From: Brevundimonas sp. Root1279
Lineage (GTDB): Bacteria; Pseudomonadota; Alphaproteobacteria; Caulobacterales; Caulobacteraceae
Length of the DNA: 64,000 nt
Assembly (NCBI RefSeq): GCF_001425945.1
Contig: NZ_LMEB01000004.1
Coordinates: 358,537-422,536, forward strand
Direction: 5' to 3'
Shown piece by piece: positions 9,405 through 19,138 of this stretch. The position numbers and the translations under genes are program-made. The notes below the pieces were generated by a model. That model ran no database searches. It worked only from the letters and a program-made list of their open reading frames with translations, and was not told the DNA's origin. The first letter of the stretch is position 1; the number at the start of each line of letters is the position of its first letter.

Positions 9405-10096
9405 TCGCTCTCTGCCTGGCGCTGGCGGTCGTCTTCGCAACCCTCGGCGCCTGGCAGTTGGAGCGCCTCGGCTGGAAGCGCGACTTGATCGACACCGTCG
9501 ACGCGCGGCTGGCCGCGCCGCCGGTCCCGCCTCCGACTGCGGCCGACTGGACGCCGGAGCAGGCCTACACCCGGGTGACGGTCGGCGGCGTCTTCCTGCA
9601 CGACCTCGAGACCCCGGTGCAGGCCGTCACAGATCTCGGCCCCGGCTGGTGGATCCTGACGCCGCTGCGGACCGATCGCGGGGTTGTTCTGGTCAATCGC
9701 GGCTTCGTGCCGACAGAGATGCGCCCGGCGGCGGCGAGGGCGTCAGGCCAGGTCTCCGGGCCGGTCCAGGTCACGGGCCTGTTGCGCGCCAGCGAGCCCG
9801 GCGGCGCCTTCCTGCGCGCCAACGCCCCGGCCGCCGGCCACTGGTACTCGCGCGACCTCCCCGCCATCGCCCGCGCCCGAGGCCTGAGCGAGCCTGTCGC
9901 CCCCTATTTCATCGACGCCGACGCTGCGCCCAACCCCGGCGGATATCCGACAGGCGGGCTGACGGTTGTCCGCTTCCGCAACAGCCACCTCGTCTACGCC
10001 CTGACCTGGTTTGGACTGTGCGTGCTGTCGCTGGTCGGAGCCGTCATCGTGTTCCGGAGCCGGCCTCCGAGAGCGACGGCCGGCGTCACGCGTTGA
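9296..10096 (+). CDS. SURF1-family oxidase assembly protein
   Basis: The product has the SURF1 layout: an N-terminal helix followed by GAWQLERLGWK, a periplasmic domain with TPLRTDRGVVLVNRGFVP, and a C-terminal helix near residues 235-258. SURF1 proteins help insert heme into terminal oxidases, which suits its place after cyoD. The start is uncertain. The GTG at 9296 makes 266 residues but lies 109 bp inside cyoD, and between it and the first helix there is no ATG or GTG in frame. A CTG near 9400 would make a protein that starts at the helix. Confidence 0.85.
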   Translation: MDHVPPARQHDADAAGGPAPIAEPLPRTRARTAWSLIALCLALAVVFATLGAWQLERLGWKRDLIDTVDARLAAPPVPPPTAADWTPEQAYTRVTVGGVFLHDLETPVQAVTDLGPGWWILTPLRTDRGVVLVNRGFVPTEMRPAAARASGQVSGPVQVTGLLRASEPGGAFLRANAPAAGHWYSRDLPAIARARGLSEPVAPYFIDADAAPNPGGYPTGGLTVVRFRNSHLVYALTWFGLCVLSLVGAVIVFRSRPPRATAGVTR

Positions 10097-10183
10097 TCTT
10101 AAGTCCTTCCGCCCCAGCTTGGCGGTTGCACCCCTAGAAGCGTCGGGTAAGGTCCGTCCGCCTCAGACAAGGACCGATTTCTC

Positions 10184-13021
10184 ATGCGTCTTCGCTCGAT
10201 CTCGCTCGCCGCCATCCTGGCTGTGATCGCCCCCGCCCCCGCCGTTCTCGCGCAGACCGCCGCCGCGCCCGCCGCAGCGGCGTCGCCCCAGGCTCCCGAA
10301 CTGCGCGCCGCGCCGGTTTCGGAGCTGGTGTCCGAGGTCAACATCCCGTGGAAGCGCTTCACCCTCGACAACGGCCTCACGGTCATCGTGCACGAGGACC
10401 GCAAGGCGCCGGTGGTGGCGGTGTCGGTCTGGTACAACGTCGGCTCCAAGGATGAGCCGGCCGGCTCGACCGGCTTCGCCCACCTGTTCGAGCACCTGAT
10501 GTTCGGCGGTTCGGAAAACGCCCCGGGCAGCTACCTGGGCCGCATGCGGAACCTGGGGCCGAGCAATCTGAACGGCACCACCTGGTTCGACCGCACCAAC
10601 TATTTCCAGACCGTCCCGACCCCCGCCCTGGAGCAGGCTCTGTTCCTTGAGAGCGACCGCATGGGCTATCTGCTCGGCGAGGTCGGCCAGGACGTGCTCG
10701 ATCTGCAACGCGGCGTGGTCCAGAACGAAAAGCGCCAGGGCGACAACCAACCCTACGGCCTGTTCGAATACGCCCAGCTGGAAGCGCTCTTCCCGGAAGG
10801 CCACCCCTACCGCCACTCGACCATCGGCTCGATGGCCGACCTCGACGCCGCCAGCCTCGAGACGGTGCGCAACTGGTTCCGCGACAACTACGGCCCGAAC
10901 AACGCCGTCGTCGTCCTGTCGGGCGACATCGATGAGGCGACCGCGCGGCCGCTGATGGAGCGCTATTTCGGCTCCATCCCGCGCGGTCCGGTGAACACTC
11001 CGGCCGAGGCCGACGTGCCGACGCTGGCGGCGCCGATCGTGGCCACCATGCATGACCGAGTGGCCAACACGCGCCTGACCCGCAGCTGGGCCGTGCCCGG
11101 CATGCTCAGCGATGACGCCATTCCGCTGTCGGTGGCGGCCTCGGTGCTGGGCGGCCTGGCCTCGTCGCGCCTCGACAACCAACTGGTGCGCGACGAGCAG
11201 ACGGCCGTGGCCGTGACGTCGTCGCTGTCGGAGTTCCACCGCATCAGCATCTTCGACATCTCGGTCGACGTGAAGCCGGGTCAAGACGCCGCCGAGGTGG
11301 GCCGTCGCCTGGACGCCATTGTCGCCGACTTCATCGCCAACGGGCCGACCGAGGAAGAGGTCGCCCGCGTCGCCACCCGCTATGTCTCGAGCCGCATCCA
11401 GAGCCTGGAGCAGGTCAACGGCAAGGCCAACGTCCTGGCCGAGGGCCAGCTCTATGCGGGCGATCCCGACCATTACAAGAAAGAGCTGGCCGAGTACGCC
11501 TCGGTCACCCCGGCCGAAGTCACGGCCGCCATGCAGCGCTGGCTGACCCGCCCGGTGTTCGACATGACCATCTCTCCGGGTGAGCGCGAAGCGTATGACG
11601 AGGCCGCCGCGGCCCCGTCGGGTGCGACCCCGGTCCCGGCCGCCGAGATCCAGCGCGTCGCCCGCGAGCCCATGCCGGCGATCGGCCAGGTTCCCGACCT
11701 GCAATTCCCGGCCGTCGAACGCGCCACCCTGTCGAACGGCGTCAAGGTCGTTTACGCCCAGGTCGACACCGTGCCGGTGACCCGCGTGGCCGTGGAGTTC
11801 AACGCCGGCTACGCCGCCGACCGCGCCGACCGTCTGGGCGCCCACGCCATGATGATCGACCTGCTGGACGAGGGCACCACCACGCGCAACGCCAACCAGC
11901 TGGCCGAGGAAGAAGAGCGCTTGGGCGCTTCGGTCAACGTCAGCGCCTCCATGGACCGGACCACCGCCGACCTGTCGACCGTGACCGCCAACCTGACGCC
12001 GGGCCTGACCCTGCTGTCGGACGTGGTGCGCAACCCGGCCTTCACCCCGTCGGAGATCGAGCGCATCCGGGCCCAGCGCCTGTCGGGCCTGGCCAGCGAG
12101 CGCACCAACCCGGGCGCCATCGCGGCCCGCGCCCTGCCGCCGCTGCTCTACGGCGCGGACAGCCCCTATGGCCGTTCGTTCACCGGCTCGGGCGACGACG
12201 CCACCCTGACCGCCCTGACCCGCGCCGACCTGGTCGCCGAGCACGACGCCTGGGTGCGCCCGGACAATGCGACCATCTTCGTCGTCTCCGACCTGCCGCT
12301 GTCGCAGGTGACGCCGCAACTGGAAGCCGCCTTCGGCGACTGGCGCGCGCCGTCGACGCCGAAGGGGGTCAAGGACTTCGCCGCCGCCATTCCGGCGCCG
12401 ACGAACCGGATCGTGCTGATTGACCGTCCGCAGTCGCCGCAATCGCTGATCTACGGCGGCGCGGTCCTGCCGGTCTCGGGCACGGACGACGTCCTGGCCC
12501 TCAACGCCGCGAACGTGACCCTCGGCTCGGACTTCCTGTCGCGCATCAACTCCGACCTGCGCGAGACCAAGGGCTGGTCGTACGGCGTGCGCGGCAACGT
12601 CAACCTGCTCGAGCACCGCGTGCCCTACATCGTCAACGCGCCGGTGCAGGCCAACCGCACGGGTGACTCGATCGCGGCCCTGATCGCCCAGTACGACCGC
12701 TTCCTGCAGACCGACGGCGTCGCGCCGCAGGAGCTGGAACGCACGATCAACGGCAACACCCGCTCGCTGGCCGGCGGCTACGAGACCTCGGCCCAGATCC
12801 TCGGCGCCCTGCGCTCGAACGCTCTGTACGGCCGTCCCGACGACTATCAGGCGACCCTGGCCAGCCGCACCCGCGCCCTGACCGCCGCCCAGATGGACGC
12901 CGCCGCCCGCCAGGTCATCCACCCCGACCAGTTCGTCTGGGTCGTCGTCGGCGACGCCTCGGTGGTCAAGCCGCAGCTGGAGGCCCTGGGCCTGCCGGTG
13001 GAAGTGCGTACGGCGCAGTAA
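10184..13021 (+). CDS. Secreted M16-family zinc metallopeptidase (two-domain)
   Basis: The 945-residue protein carries a cleavable signal peptide (about 1-23) and two M16 units. The N-terminal unit keeps the inverted zinc motif HLFEH (His100, Glu103, His104) with the downstream Glu in VVQNEKRQG. The C-terminal unit, from about residue 505, has the same fold pattern but reads GAHAMMIDLLDEG where the motif should be, so it is the non-catalytic half that completes the chamber. The expected site of action is the periplasm. It is a separate transcription unit after the cyo operon. Confidence 0.92.
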   Translation: MRLRSISLAAILAVIAPAPAVLAQTAAAPAAAASPQAPELRAAPVSELVSEVNIPWKRFTLDNGLTVIVHEDRKAPVVAVSVWYNVGSKDEPAGSTGFAHLFEHLMFGGSENAPGSYLGRMRNLGPSNLNGTTWFDRTNYFQTVPTPALEQALFLESDRMGYLLGEVGQDVLDLQRGVVQNEKRQGDNQPYGLFEYAQLEALFPEGHPYRHSTIGSMADLDAASLETVRNWFRDNYGPNNAVVVLSGDIDEATARPLMERYFGSIPRGPVNTPAEADVPTLAAPIVATMHDRVANTRLTRSWAVPGMLSDDAIPLSVAASVLGGLASSRLDNQLVRDEQTAVAVTSSLSEFHRISIFDISVDVKPGQDAAEVGRRLDAIVADFIANGPTEEEVARVATRYVSSRIQSLEQVNGKANVLAEGQLYAGDPDHYKKELAEYASVTPAEVTAAMQRWLTRPVFDMTISPGEREAYDEAAAAPSGATPVPAAEIQRVAREPMPAIGQVPDLQFPAVERATLSNGVKVVYAQVDTVPVTRVAVEFNAGYAADRADRLGAHAMMIDLLDEGTTTRNANQLAEEEERLGASVNVSASMDRTTADLSTVTANLTPGLTLLSDVVRNPAFTPSEIERIRAQRLSGLASERTNPGAIAARALPPLLYGADSPYGRSFTGSGDDATLTALTRADLVAEHDAWVRPDNATIFVVSDLPLSQVTPQLEAAFGDWRAPSTPKGVKDFAAAIPAPTNRIVLIDRPQSPQSLIYGGAVLPVSGTDDVLALNAANVTLGSDFLSRINSDLRETKGWSYGVRGNVNLLEHRVPYIVNAPVQANRTGDSIAALIAQYDRFLQTDGVAPQELERTINGNTRSLAGGYETSAQILGALRSNALYGRPDDYQATLASRTRALTAAQMDAAARQVIHPDQFVWVVVGDASVVKPQLEALGLPVEVRTAQ

Positions 13022-13050
13022 AGACGACCGACCGGCCGGGTCGCTCTCGA

Positions 13051-13082
13051 CCGTCATTCTCGGCCCCGCCCGAGGATGACGG
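13051..13082. repeat. REP-like hairpin downstream of the M16 gene
   Basis: Two 13-bp arms (CCGTCATTCTCGG and CCGAGGATGACGG) pair with one mismatch around a 6-bp loop. The GTCATNC core resembles the other palindromic intergenic repeats in this window. It has no T-run, so it is not a classical terminator. The rest of the 405-bp gap to hfsE holds only the tRNA. Confidence 0.55.
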
Positions 13083-13243
13083 CCAGGTCGACCCGGCGGG
13101 CCGACCTGACCGGCCGCCGAGAGCCTCAGGCGCGCAGCCTCAAGCCTGACCGACGGCCCGGCCTGCAGCGAGTGGTGTTTTGAAGTCTGGGACGCGGCGA
13201 TTTCAGCCGCTTGCCGCCACAGTCTCAATGAACTTGAGGGTGG

Positions 13244-13335
13244 TGGCGGAGACGCAGGGATTCGAACCCTGGGTACCCCTTACAGGGTACGACGATTTAG
13301 CAAACCGTTGCTTTAAGCCACTCAGCCACGTCTCC
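13244..13335 (-). tRNA. tRNA-Ser(GCU)
   Basis: Read on the minus strand, the acceptor arm GGAGACG pairs with CGTCTCC. The D-arm is GCTGAGTGGC, the anticodon loop is TTGCTAA (anticodon GCT), a long variable arm typical of serine tRNAs follows, and the T-arm is GGTTCGAATCC. The CCA end is encoded. The length is 92 nt. Confidence 0.96.
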
Positions 13336-13425
13336 GATAGCCGGGTGGATAGCGGAGCCTGCGGGCCGGTGCAACGGGTCTTGGAGACAGTTCCACCGTT
13401 AACGTGACAGTGAGGGCGGCTGTGC

Positions 13426-15063
13426 ATGCTGGCGGGACGTTTCCGCCGCACGAGCCGCATGACCGACGCCGCGAGCCGCCTTTCCTTCGACCTCCCGTCG
13501 GCCCCGGCCGGCGGCCTCGACGCGCCCGGGCTGCAGGCCCTGGCGACGGAGGCGCTCGGTGCAGAGGGTCTCGGCGCGGAAGCTCGGAGCAGCGAGCGGA
13601 GCAAGTCCGCCCACGCCGCTCGCCGCGGTCCCTTCCGTCCTGAGGTCTGGCTGAACGCGCGTCAGCGTCACGCCTCGCGCCTCGCCGCCCACTATTTTCG
13701 CGCCTTCGACGTGCTGACCGTGGTCGCCTTGACCCTGCTGTGCGCCTGGGCCTCGACGCCCGGGCCGCTGCTGCACGCCCAGGCGTCTCAGTTGATCCCG
13801 TTCGGCCTCGGGGCCGTGACCGTTCTGGCCCTGATGCGGTCACTGGGCCGCTACCGCTTCGCTCGCGGGCAGAAGACCCTGGTGCATCTTGCGGCGGTGG
13901 CCGCCGTCGTCTGCACCGGCGGCGCCGTCGCGATGGCGTCCGGCCTGGCCCTGCGCGGCGGCGACTTCGCCTGGACCGCCTGCCTGGTCTGGACCGGCTT
14001 GATGCTGATCAGCCTCAACGCCCTTCACACGGGCTGGAGCGATCTGGTCGGGCGCTGGCGAGTGTCGGGGGCCCTGACCCCGAACATCGTCCTGGTCGGC
14101 GCCACCCGCCACGCCGAGGCCCTCATTCGCGAGGCGCTGAAGCGCCGCGACCTGAATGTCCTGGGCATCTTCGACGACCGGCTGGCGCGCAGTCCGCGGG
14201 CCATCGAGGGCGTGCCGGTGCTCGGCACCGCCGACGACCTGCTGACCCACAAGGTCACCCCCTATGTCGACCGCGTCGTCCTGGCCATCGATCCCAAGGC
14301 CCAGGCCCGGGTGCGCGAGCTGAATGCCCGCCTGAACACCCTGCCCAACGAGATCACCCTGCTGGTCGAGCCCAACGGCGCGGCCGAGACCGCCTCGGCG
14401 CTGGATCGCCTCGCCGCCGCGCCCCTGGCCGACGTGCAGGGCCCGGTCGACGACGATCGCCGCGCCTTCAACAAGCGAATCCAGGACTTGGTGCTGGGCC
14501 TGATCGCCCTGGTGCTGCTGGCCCCGGTGATGGCCGTGATCGCCCTGGTCATCCGGCTGGACAGCCCCGGCCCGATCTTCTTCCGCCAGCGTCGCCACGG
14601 CTTCAACCACGAGGAGATCGTGGTGTGGAAATTCCGCTCGATGAAGCAAGAGGCCGCAGACGCCACGGCCAGCCGTCAGGTCACCCATGACGACGACCGC
14701 GTCACCCGCGTCGGCAAATTCATCCGCAAGACCAGCCTGGATGAGCTGCCCCAGCTGCTGAACGTCATCACCGGCGAGATGTCGCTGGTCGGACCCCGGC
14801 CGCACGCCATCGGCATGAAGACCGGCCATGTCGAGAGCGCCCGTCTGGTCGCCGAATACGCCCACCGCCACCGCATCAAGCCCGGCATGACCGGCTGGGC
14901 CGCGGTCAACGGCTCGCGCGGGCCGCTCCATACCGCCCAGGACGTGCGCCGCCGGGTCCATCTGGACATCGACTATGTCGAGCGCCAGTCGCTCTGGCTT
15001 GACCTCTGGATCATGGCCGTGACCATCCCGGTTCTGCTCGGCGACCGGGCCGCGGTGCGCTGA
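13426..15063 (+). CDS. hfsE: Polyprenyl glycosylphosphotransferase, holdfast initiating enzyme
   Basis: The 545-residue membrane enzyme transfers a sugar phosphate to undecaprenyl phosphate to start a polysaccharide repeat unit. It has about four N-terminal helices (about 85-190), a Rossmann-like middle domain, a fifth hydrophobic segment (about 352-372) and the C-terminal bacterial sugar transferase domain. That domain shows [42 protein letters not shown] and [12 protein letters not shown]. The name hfsE rests on position: a flippase and GT2 genes follow and hfsA/B/D homologues lie beyond. ATG 13459 is an alternative start; 13426 has GAGGG upstream. Confidence 0.85.
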   Translation: MLAGRFRRTSRMTDAASRLSFDLPSAPAGGLDAPGLQALATEALGAEGLGAEARSSERSKSAHAARRGPFRPEVWLNARQRHASRLAAHYFRAFDVLTVVALTLLCAWASTPGPLLHAQASQLIPFGLGAVTVLALMRSLGRYRFARGQKTLVHLAAVAAVVCTGGAVAMASGLALRGGDFAWTACLVWTGLMLISLNALHTGWSDLVGRWRVSGALTPNIVLVGATRHAEALIREALKRRDLNVLGIFDDRLARSPRAIEGVPVLGTADDLLTHKVTPYVDRVVLAIDPKAQARVRELNARLNTLPNEITLLVEPNGAAETASALDRLAAAPLADVQGPVDDDRRAFNKRIQDLVLGLIALVLLAPVMAVIALVIRLDSPGPIFFRQRRHGFNHEEIVVWKFRSMKQEAADATASRQVTHDDDRVTRVGKFIRKTSLDELPQLLNVITGEMSLVGPRPHAIGMKTGHVESARLVAEYAHRHRIKPGMTGWAAVNGSRGPLHTAQDVRRRVHLDIDYVERQSLWLDLWIMAVTIPVLLGDRAAVR

Positions 15064-16514
15064 TGTTCTGGCGCGGCGTCTGGGGCTATCTGCCCGCCAA
15101 CATCGTCCAGGGCGTGGTCGGCTTCCTGGCCATCGTCCTGTTCACGCGCATCCTGAGCCCTGAGGAGTTCGGCCGCTACGCCCTGGCCTTCTCGGTCATG
15201 ACCCTGGCCCATGTGGCCGTGTTCAGCTGGCTGGAGGCGGCCATGGCGCGCTTCTGGGCGGCTGAGACGCCGGGCCCCGGCATGAGCGCCCACTTCGCCG
15301 GCCTGTACCGCTCAGCCTTCGCCCTGTCGGCCGTGTTCCTCGTCGTCTGCGGCGCGGTCCTGGCGCTGTGGCCCGGCGACCCGCTGTTCCGCATCGCTCT
15401 GGCCGCCGGCCTCGCGGGCGCCCCGGCCCGCTGCCTCGTCAAACTGGCGCAGGAACGGTTCCGCGCCGCCGGAGAGATCGCCAAGGCCGCCGGCCTCGAC
15501 ATGGCGATCGCCGTCGGCGGCCTGGCCATCGGCGTCGGCTTCGCCTGGGCGGGTCTCGGCGGCGCCGCGCCCCTGCTCGGCCTCGGCCTGGCCCCGTTGG
15601 CGGCCCTGCCCTTCGTCCTGCCCGGCGAGCTGCGCCAGGCCGGCGGCGGGACCTTCGAGCACGCCCGGGTGCGCGGCTACGCCCTGTACGGCTATCCGAT
15701 CGCCGCCTCCCTGGCCCTGACCGTGGTGCTGGCCTCGACCGACCGCTTCCTGCTCGCCGCCTTCATGGATGAGGCCGCGGTGGGCGCCTATCACGCCGGC
15801 TATTCGATCGCGAACCGGACCCTGGACGTCCTGTTCCTGTGGCTCGGCTCGGCCGGCCAGCCGGCCCTGGTCATGGCGCTGGAGCGCGGCGGGGCCGACC
15901 GGCTCAAGGAGGCCGCCCGCGAACAGCTGTCGACCTTTATGCTCATCGGCCTGCCCGCCGCCGCCGGCGTCGCCCTCGTCGCCCGTCCGCTGGCCGAGGT
16001 GCTGATCGGCGAGGAGCTGCGCGTCGCCGCCGCCTCCATCACCCCGTGGATCGCCCTGTCCGCCCTGCTCTACGGCCTCACCGCCTACTATTTCGGCCAG
16101 GCCTTCACCCTCGGGCGCAAGACCAAACACCTGCTCGCGGCCATGGCCGTTCCGGCGGTGCTCAACGTCGTCCTCAACCTGATTCTCGTTCCGCGCTTCG
16201 GCCTCATCGGCGCGGCCTGGGCGACCGCCGCAAGCTTCGGCGTGGGGTTGTTCGCCACCATGATCCTGGGCCGCCGGATCATCGCCCTGCCTGTTCCGTG
16301 GGCGAATCTGGTACGCTGCTCCCTGGCGACCGGAGTGATGGCGCTGGTGGTTTCGGTCCTTCCGCCGATCGGGGGGATCGCCGAACTGGTGCTGGATTCC
16401 GTCACGGGGGCCGCGGTGTATGCGGCTGCTGCGCTGGCGTTGAATGCGTCCAGCGTACGCGATGTTACGGCGCGGCTTCTCGATCGTAAACGGATCGGAA
16501 AGGCCGCTGCATGA
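15063..16514 (+). CDS. hfsF: Polysaccharide flippase, Wzx/HfsF type
   Basis: The 483-residue protein has 12-14 membrane helices and the N-terminal pattern of polysaccharide exporters: GYLPANIVQGVVGFLAIVLF, then TRILSPEEFGRYALAFSV. It is expected to flip the lipid-linked repeat unit across the inner membrane. The ATG overlaps the hfsE stop by one base, and the end overlaps hfsG by 4 bp, so the genes are translated as a coupled unit. The hfsF name follows from gene order and family. Confidence 0.85.
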   Translation: MFWRGVWGYLPANIVQGVVGFLAIVLFTRILSPEEFGRYALAFSVMTLAHVAVFSWLEAAMARFWAAETPGPGMSAHFAGLYRSAFALSAVFLVVCGAVLALWPGDPLFRIALAAGLAGAPARCLVKLAQERFRAAGEIAKAAGLDMAIAVGGLAIGVGFAWAGLGGAAPLLGLGLAPLAALPFVLPGELRQAGGGTFEHARVRGYALYGYPIAASLALTVVLASTDRFLLAAFMDEAAVGAYHAGYSIANRTLDVLFLWLGSAGQPALVMALERGGADRLKEAAREQLSTFMLIGLPAAAGVALVARPLAEVLIGEELRVAAASITPWIALSALLYGLTAYYFGQAFTLGRKTKHLLAAMAVPAVLNVVLNLILVPRFGLIGAAWATAASFGVGLFATMILGRRIIALPVPWANLVRCSLATGVMALVVSVLPPIGGIAELVLDSVTGAAVYAAAALALNASSVRDVTARLLDRKRIGKAAA

Positions 16515-17449
16515 GTGAGCGGGCGCAGATCACGGACAACCCGGCACGCAAGGGGTCTCGCCCTGCCATGTCGGTGCTGGTCCCCTTCCTTCGTGACGAT
16601 CCGTCGGAGCTGCTCGCCCTGCTTGAAAGCGAGGCCGCCTCCGTAGACGGCGCGGTCGAGATCGTGATCCTGGACGACGGCACCGCCGACCCGGCCCTGA
16701 CCGAGCGGCTCATCTCCCAGATCACGACCATGGCCCTGCCCGCGCGGCTGATCACCCTGCCGTCCAACGAAGGTCGCGCCATCGGCCGCAACCGGCTGGC
16801 GGCGGCGGCGCGCGGCGCCAGCCTGCTGTTCCTCGACAGCGACATGCGCCCCGACCATCCGCATTTCCTGCGGGACTGGGCGGAATTGGTGGCGCGCGAC
16901 AATCCCGCCGTGGCCTTCGGCGGATTCTCGCTCAAACAGGCCTCGACCGACGCCCGCTTCTCGGTGCACCGCGCCATGGCCGCCAAGTCGGAATGCGTGC
17001 CCTTTGAGGCGCGCGCCAAACAGCCCGAGAAATACGTCTACACCTCCAACCTTCTGGTTCGCCGCGACGTGTTCGAAGCCGAGGCCTTCGACTCCGGCTT
17101 CACCGGCTGGGGCTGGGAGGACGTGGAGTGGGCCATGCGCGTGTCGCGCCGCTTCTCCGTCATCCACCTCGACAACGCCGCCACCCACATGGGCCTCGAC
17201 ACCGTCCCGGCCCTGGCCCGCAAGTACGAGCAGTCGGCGCCCAATTTCGCGCGCATGGCCGCGCGGCACCCCGAGATCGTCGCCGCCTACCCCAGCTACA
17301 AGGCGGCCAAGCTGCTGAAGTCCCTGCCGGGTCTGCCCTGGCTGCGCCATCGCCTGCGGGCGGCGGCCGAGTTCCCCTGGCTGCCCGTGGCGGCGCGAGC
17401 CTTCTCGCTCCGTCTCTATCGGGCCGCCCTGTATGCGGAGGCTGTGTGA
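16511..17449 (+). CDS. hfsG: Family 2 glycosyltransferase, HfsG type
   Basis: This 312-residue cytoplasmic GT-A enzyme has the nucleotide-sugar site VEIVILDDGTAD, the metal-binding motif FLDSDMRP and the acceptor-side motif GFTGWGWEDVEW. It should add a sugar to the lipid-linked holdfast precursor made by HfsE. It overlaps hfsF by 4 bp, and its stop codon shares one base with the ATG of the next glycosyltransferase. Acceptor and donor specificity cannot be read. Confidence 0.8.
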   Translation: MSERAQITDNPARKGSRPAMSVLVPFLRDDPSELLALLESEAASVDGAVEIVILDDGTADPALTERLISQITTMALPARLITLPSNEGRAIGRNRLAAAARGASLLFLDSDMRPDHPHFLRDWAELVARDNPAVAFGGFSLKQASTDARFSVHRAMAAKSECVPFEARAKQPEKYVYTSNLLVRRDVFEAEAFDSGFTGWGWEDVEWAMRVSRRFSVIHLDNAATHMGLDTVPALARKYEQSAPNFARMAARHPEIVAAYPSYKAAKLLKSLPGLPWLRHRLRAAAEFPWLPVAARAFSLRLYRAALYAEAV

Positions 17450-18396
17450 TGGGCGACGTCGCCGTCATCGTTCCGACCCTCAGGCGTCCCGAGAGCCTCG
17501 AACGAGCGCTCTGTTCGCTGTTCGAGCAGACCGGCGTAGGCGACCGCGTCGACGCCGTCGTCGTGGTCGACAACGACCCGGCGGCCTCCGCCGCGCCGGT
17601 GATCGAAGCCCTGCGCACCCTGTCCCCCTGGCCGCTGACCTATGTCCACGCGCCGCGCCCCGGCGTCGCCACCGCGCGCAACGCTGGCCTCGCCGCGACC
17701 CGCGCCCCGCTGATCGCCTTCCTGGACGATGACGAGGTGGCCCGGCCGCGCTGGCTCTCGGCCCTGCTTCAGGCCCAGGAAGAGACCGCCGCCGACGCCG
17801 TCTTCGGTCCCATCGAGGGCCGCGCCCCCGACGCCCAGCCCTGGCTCAAGCCCTATCTGGAACGGTTCTTCGGCCGCGTCGGGCCCGAGCGATCCGGCCT
17901 GGTGACCAACCCCTACGGCTGCGGCAACTCCCTGATGGTGCGCGCCACAGCCCTGCCCGGCTGCACGCCCTTCGATGTCGCCGCCGATCATATGGGCGGT
18001 GAGGACGACGCCCTGTTCGCGGCCATGCGCGGACGCGGCGCCAAATTCGGCTGGGCCGCCGACGCCTGGGTCGAGGAGTTCGCACCGCCGCACCGCGCCA
18101 CGCTGAGGTACGCCCTGGCCCGCGCCTTCGCCTACGGCCAAGGACCGAGCCAGACCGCCGCCGCCGAGCGCAACTGGCCAGCCGTCGCTCGTTGGATGAT
18201 GATCGGCGCCGCCCAGGCCGGGGTCTGGGGCCTCGTCTCCCTGGCCATGACCGTCAGCCTCAACGCCCGCCGCGCCCAGGCTTACGACAAGGCCGCGCGA
18301 GGCGCCGGCAAGGTGTTCTGGATGAAGGGCTTCGAGCCGCATTTCTACGGCTCTCGCGAACTGGCCCGCCTCGATCGGGCGGCCGCCGCCAGCTAG
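17449..18396 (+). CDS. Second family 2 glycosyltransferase of the holdfast-type operon
   Basis: The 315-residue GT-A protein starts VAVIVPTLRRPESLERAL and has the DXD-type motif FLDDDEVARPRW. The C-terminal part carries HMGGEDDALFAAM, the catalytic ED region, and one hydrophobic segment near 240-262. The ATG at 17449 overlaps the hfsG stop (TGATG). In Caulobacter crescentus I recall the deacetylase gene hfsH following hfsG, but this product is plainly a glycosyltransferase. It may correspond functionally to one of the unlinked Hfs glycosyltransferases there. Its stop shares a CTAG with the convergent hfsB stop. Confidence 0.8.
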   Translation: MGDVAVIVPTLRRPESLERALCSLFEQTGVGDRVDAVVVVDNDPAASAAPVIEALRTLSPWPLTYVHAPRPGVATARNAGLAATRAPLIAFLDDDEVARPRWLSALLQAQEETAADAVFGPIEGRAPDAQPWLKPYLERFFGRVGPERSGLVTNPYGCGNSLMVRATALPGCTPFDVAADHMGGEDDALFAAMRGRGAKFGWAADAWVEEFAPPHRATLRYALARAFAYGQGPSQTAAAERNWPAVARWMMIGAAQAGVWGLVSLAMTVSLNARRAQAYDKAARGAGKVFWMKGFEPHFYGSRELARLDRAAAAS

Positions 18397-19094
18397 CCGG
18401 CGAGCCGCCTCAGGAAAGCCGGCGGATTGTAGGTCGAGCGATTGACCACCACGCCGGCGATCCTGCCGCCGGCCGCCTCGATCTCGTCGCGCAGGATCAC
18501 CGGTTCACCGGCCGCCGTGCTCTCGGCCGCCACCACGATGACGGTCGCGTCGACGAAGGGCGCCAGGGCGATGGCCATCGGATTGCGGTCGGCCGCCGGG
18601 CTGTCGATCACCACGGTGTCGGCGTGCTTGCGCAACGCGTCCCAGTAGCGCGGATCGGCGACCGGCTCAGCGCGCTGGCCCGAGCGCAGGTGTTCCGCGG
18701 CGAAGCGCGTCACCCACAGCCGGCCGCCCAGGCAGGGACGCGCCGTCATCAGACGCGCCGGGTGCACCGGCTTGCCGGCGCGGTCCATCATGCGCGGCGT
18801 CACGGCGTAGAAGATCGAGCCGTCAGGCGTCACCGAGGCGGCGCGCCCCAGAGCGCCGAAGCGGTCCGGATAGGCGGCGATGGTTTCCTGCTGTCCCTGC
18901 TGGGCCAGGTCGGCGTCGACCAGCCAGACGGGCTTTCGGGCGCGCACTGCAGCCAGCCGGGCGTATTCGCGGGCCACGGTCGAGACGCCTTCGCCGCTGC
19001 TGGCCGACGCGATCTGAATCACACGGCCGCGGTGCGCGGGCGCTGGGCCCAGCGCCGCCCAAAGAGCCGCCATTTCAGTCGTTAGATCGACCAT
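18393..19094 (-). CDS. hfsB: HfsB-like P-loop protein of the CpsD/Wzc kinase family, altered Walker A
   Basis: The 233-residue protein resembles the cytoplasmic kinase half of Wzc-type polysaccharide co-polymerases. The Walker A region reads SASSGEGVSTVA, so Val37 replaces the nucleotide-binding Lys expected in GEGKST. The Walker A-prime motif VWLVDADL (Asp60, Asp62) and a Walker B-like VVIDSPAA are kept. There is no C-terminal tyrosine cluster for autophosphorylation. It is probably a regulatory or structural partner of HfsA rather than an active kinase. It follows hfsA on the same strand after 61 bp. Confidence 0.75.
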   Translation of the reverse strand: MVDLTTEMAALWAALGPAPAHRGRVIQIASASSGEGVSTVAREYARLAAVRARKPVWLVDADLAQQGQQETIAAYPDRFGALGRAASVTPDGSIFYAVTPRMMDRAGKPVHPARLMTARPCLGGRLWVTRFAAEHLRSGQRAEPVADPRYWDALRKHADTVVIDSPAADRNPMAIALAPFVDATVIVVAAESTAAGEPVILRDEIEAAGGRIAGVVVNRSTYNPPAFLRRLAG

Positions 19095-19138
19095 CGAATC
19101 GCTGAAAGCCCCGCCTACTGACCAAACGCTACCATGGG

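Noticed and set aside
10163-13228. A 1021-codon open frame antisense to the M16 peptidase gene
   Set aside because: It is a product of GC-rich third positions opposite a real gene; its translation is Arg/Gly/His/Gln-rich with no domain, while the other strand encodes a complete M16 enzyme.
13180-13407. Small reading frame with sequence like VAETQGFEPWVPL
   Set aside because: This is the translation of the tRNA-Ser gene, a common false protein call.
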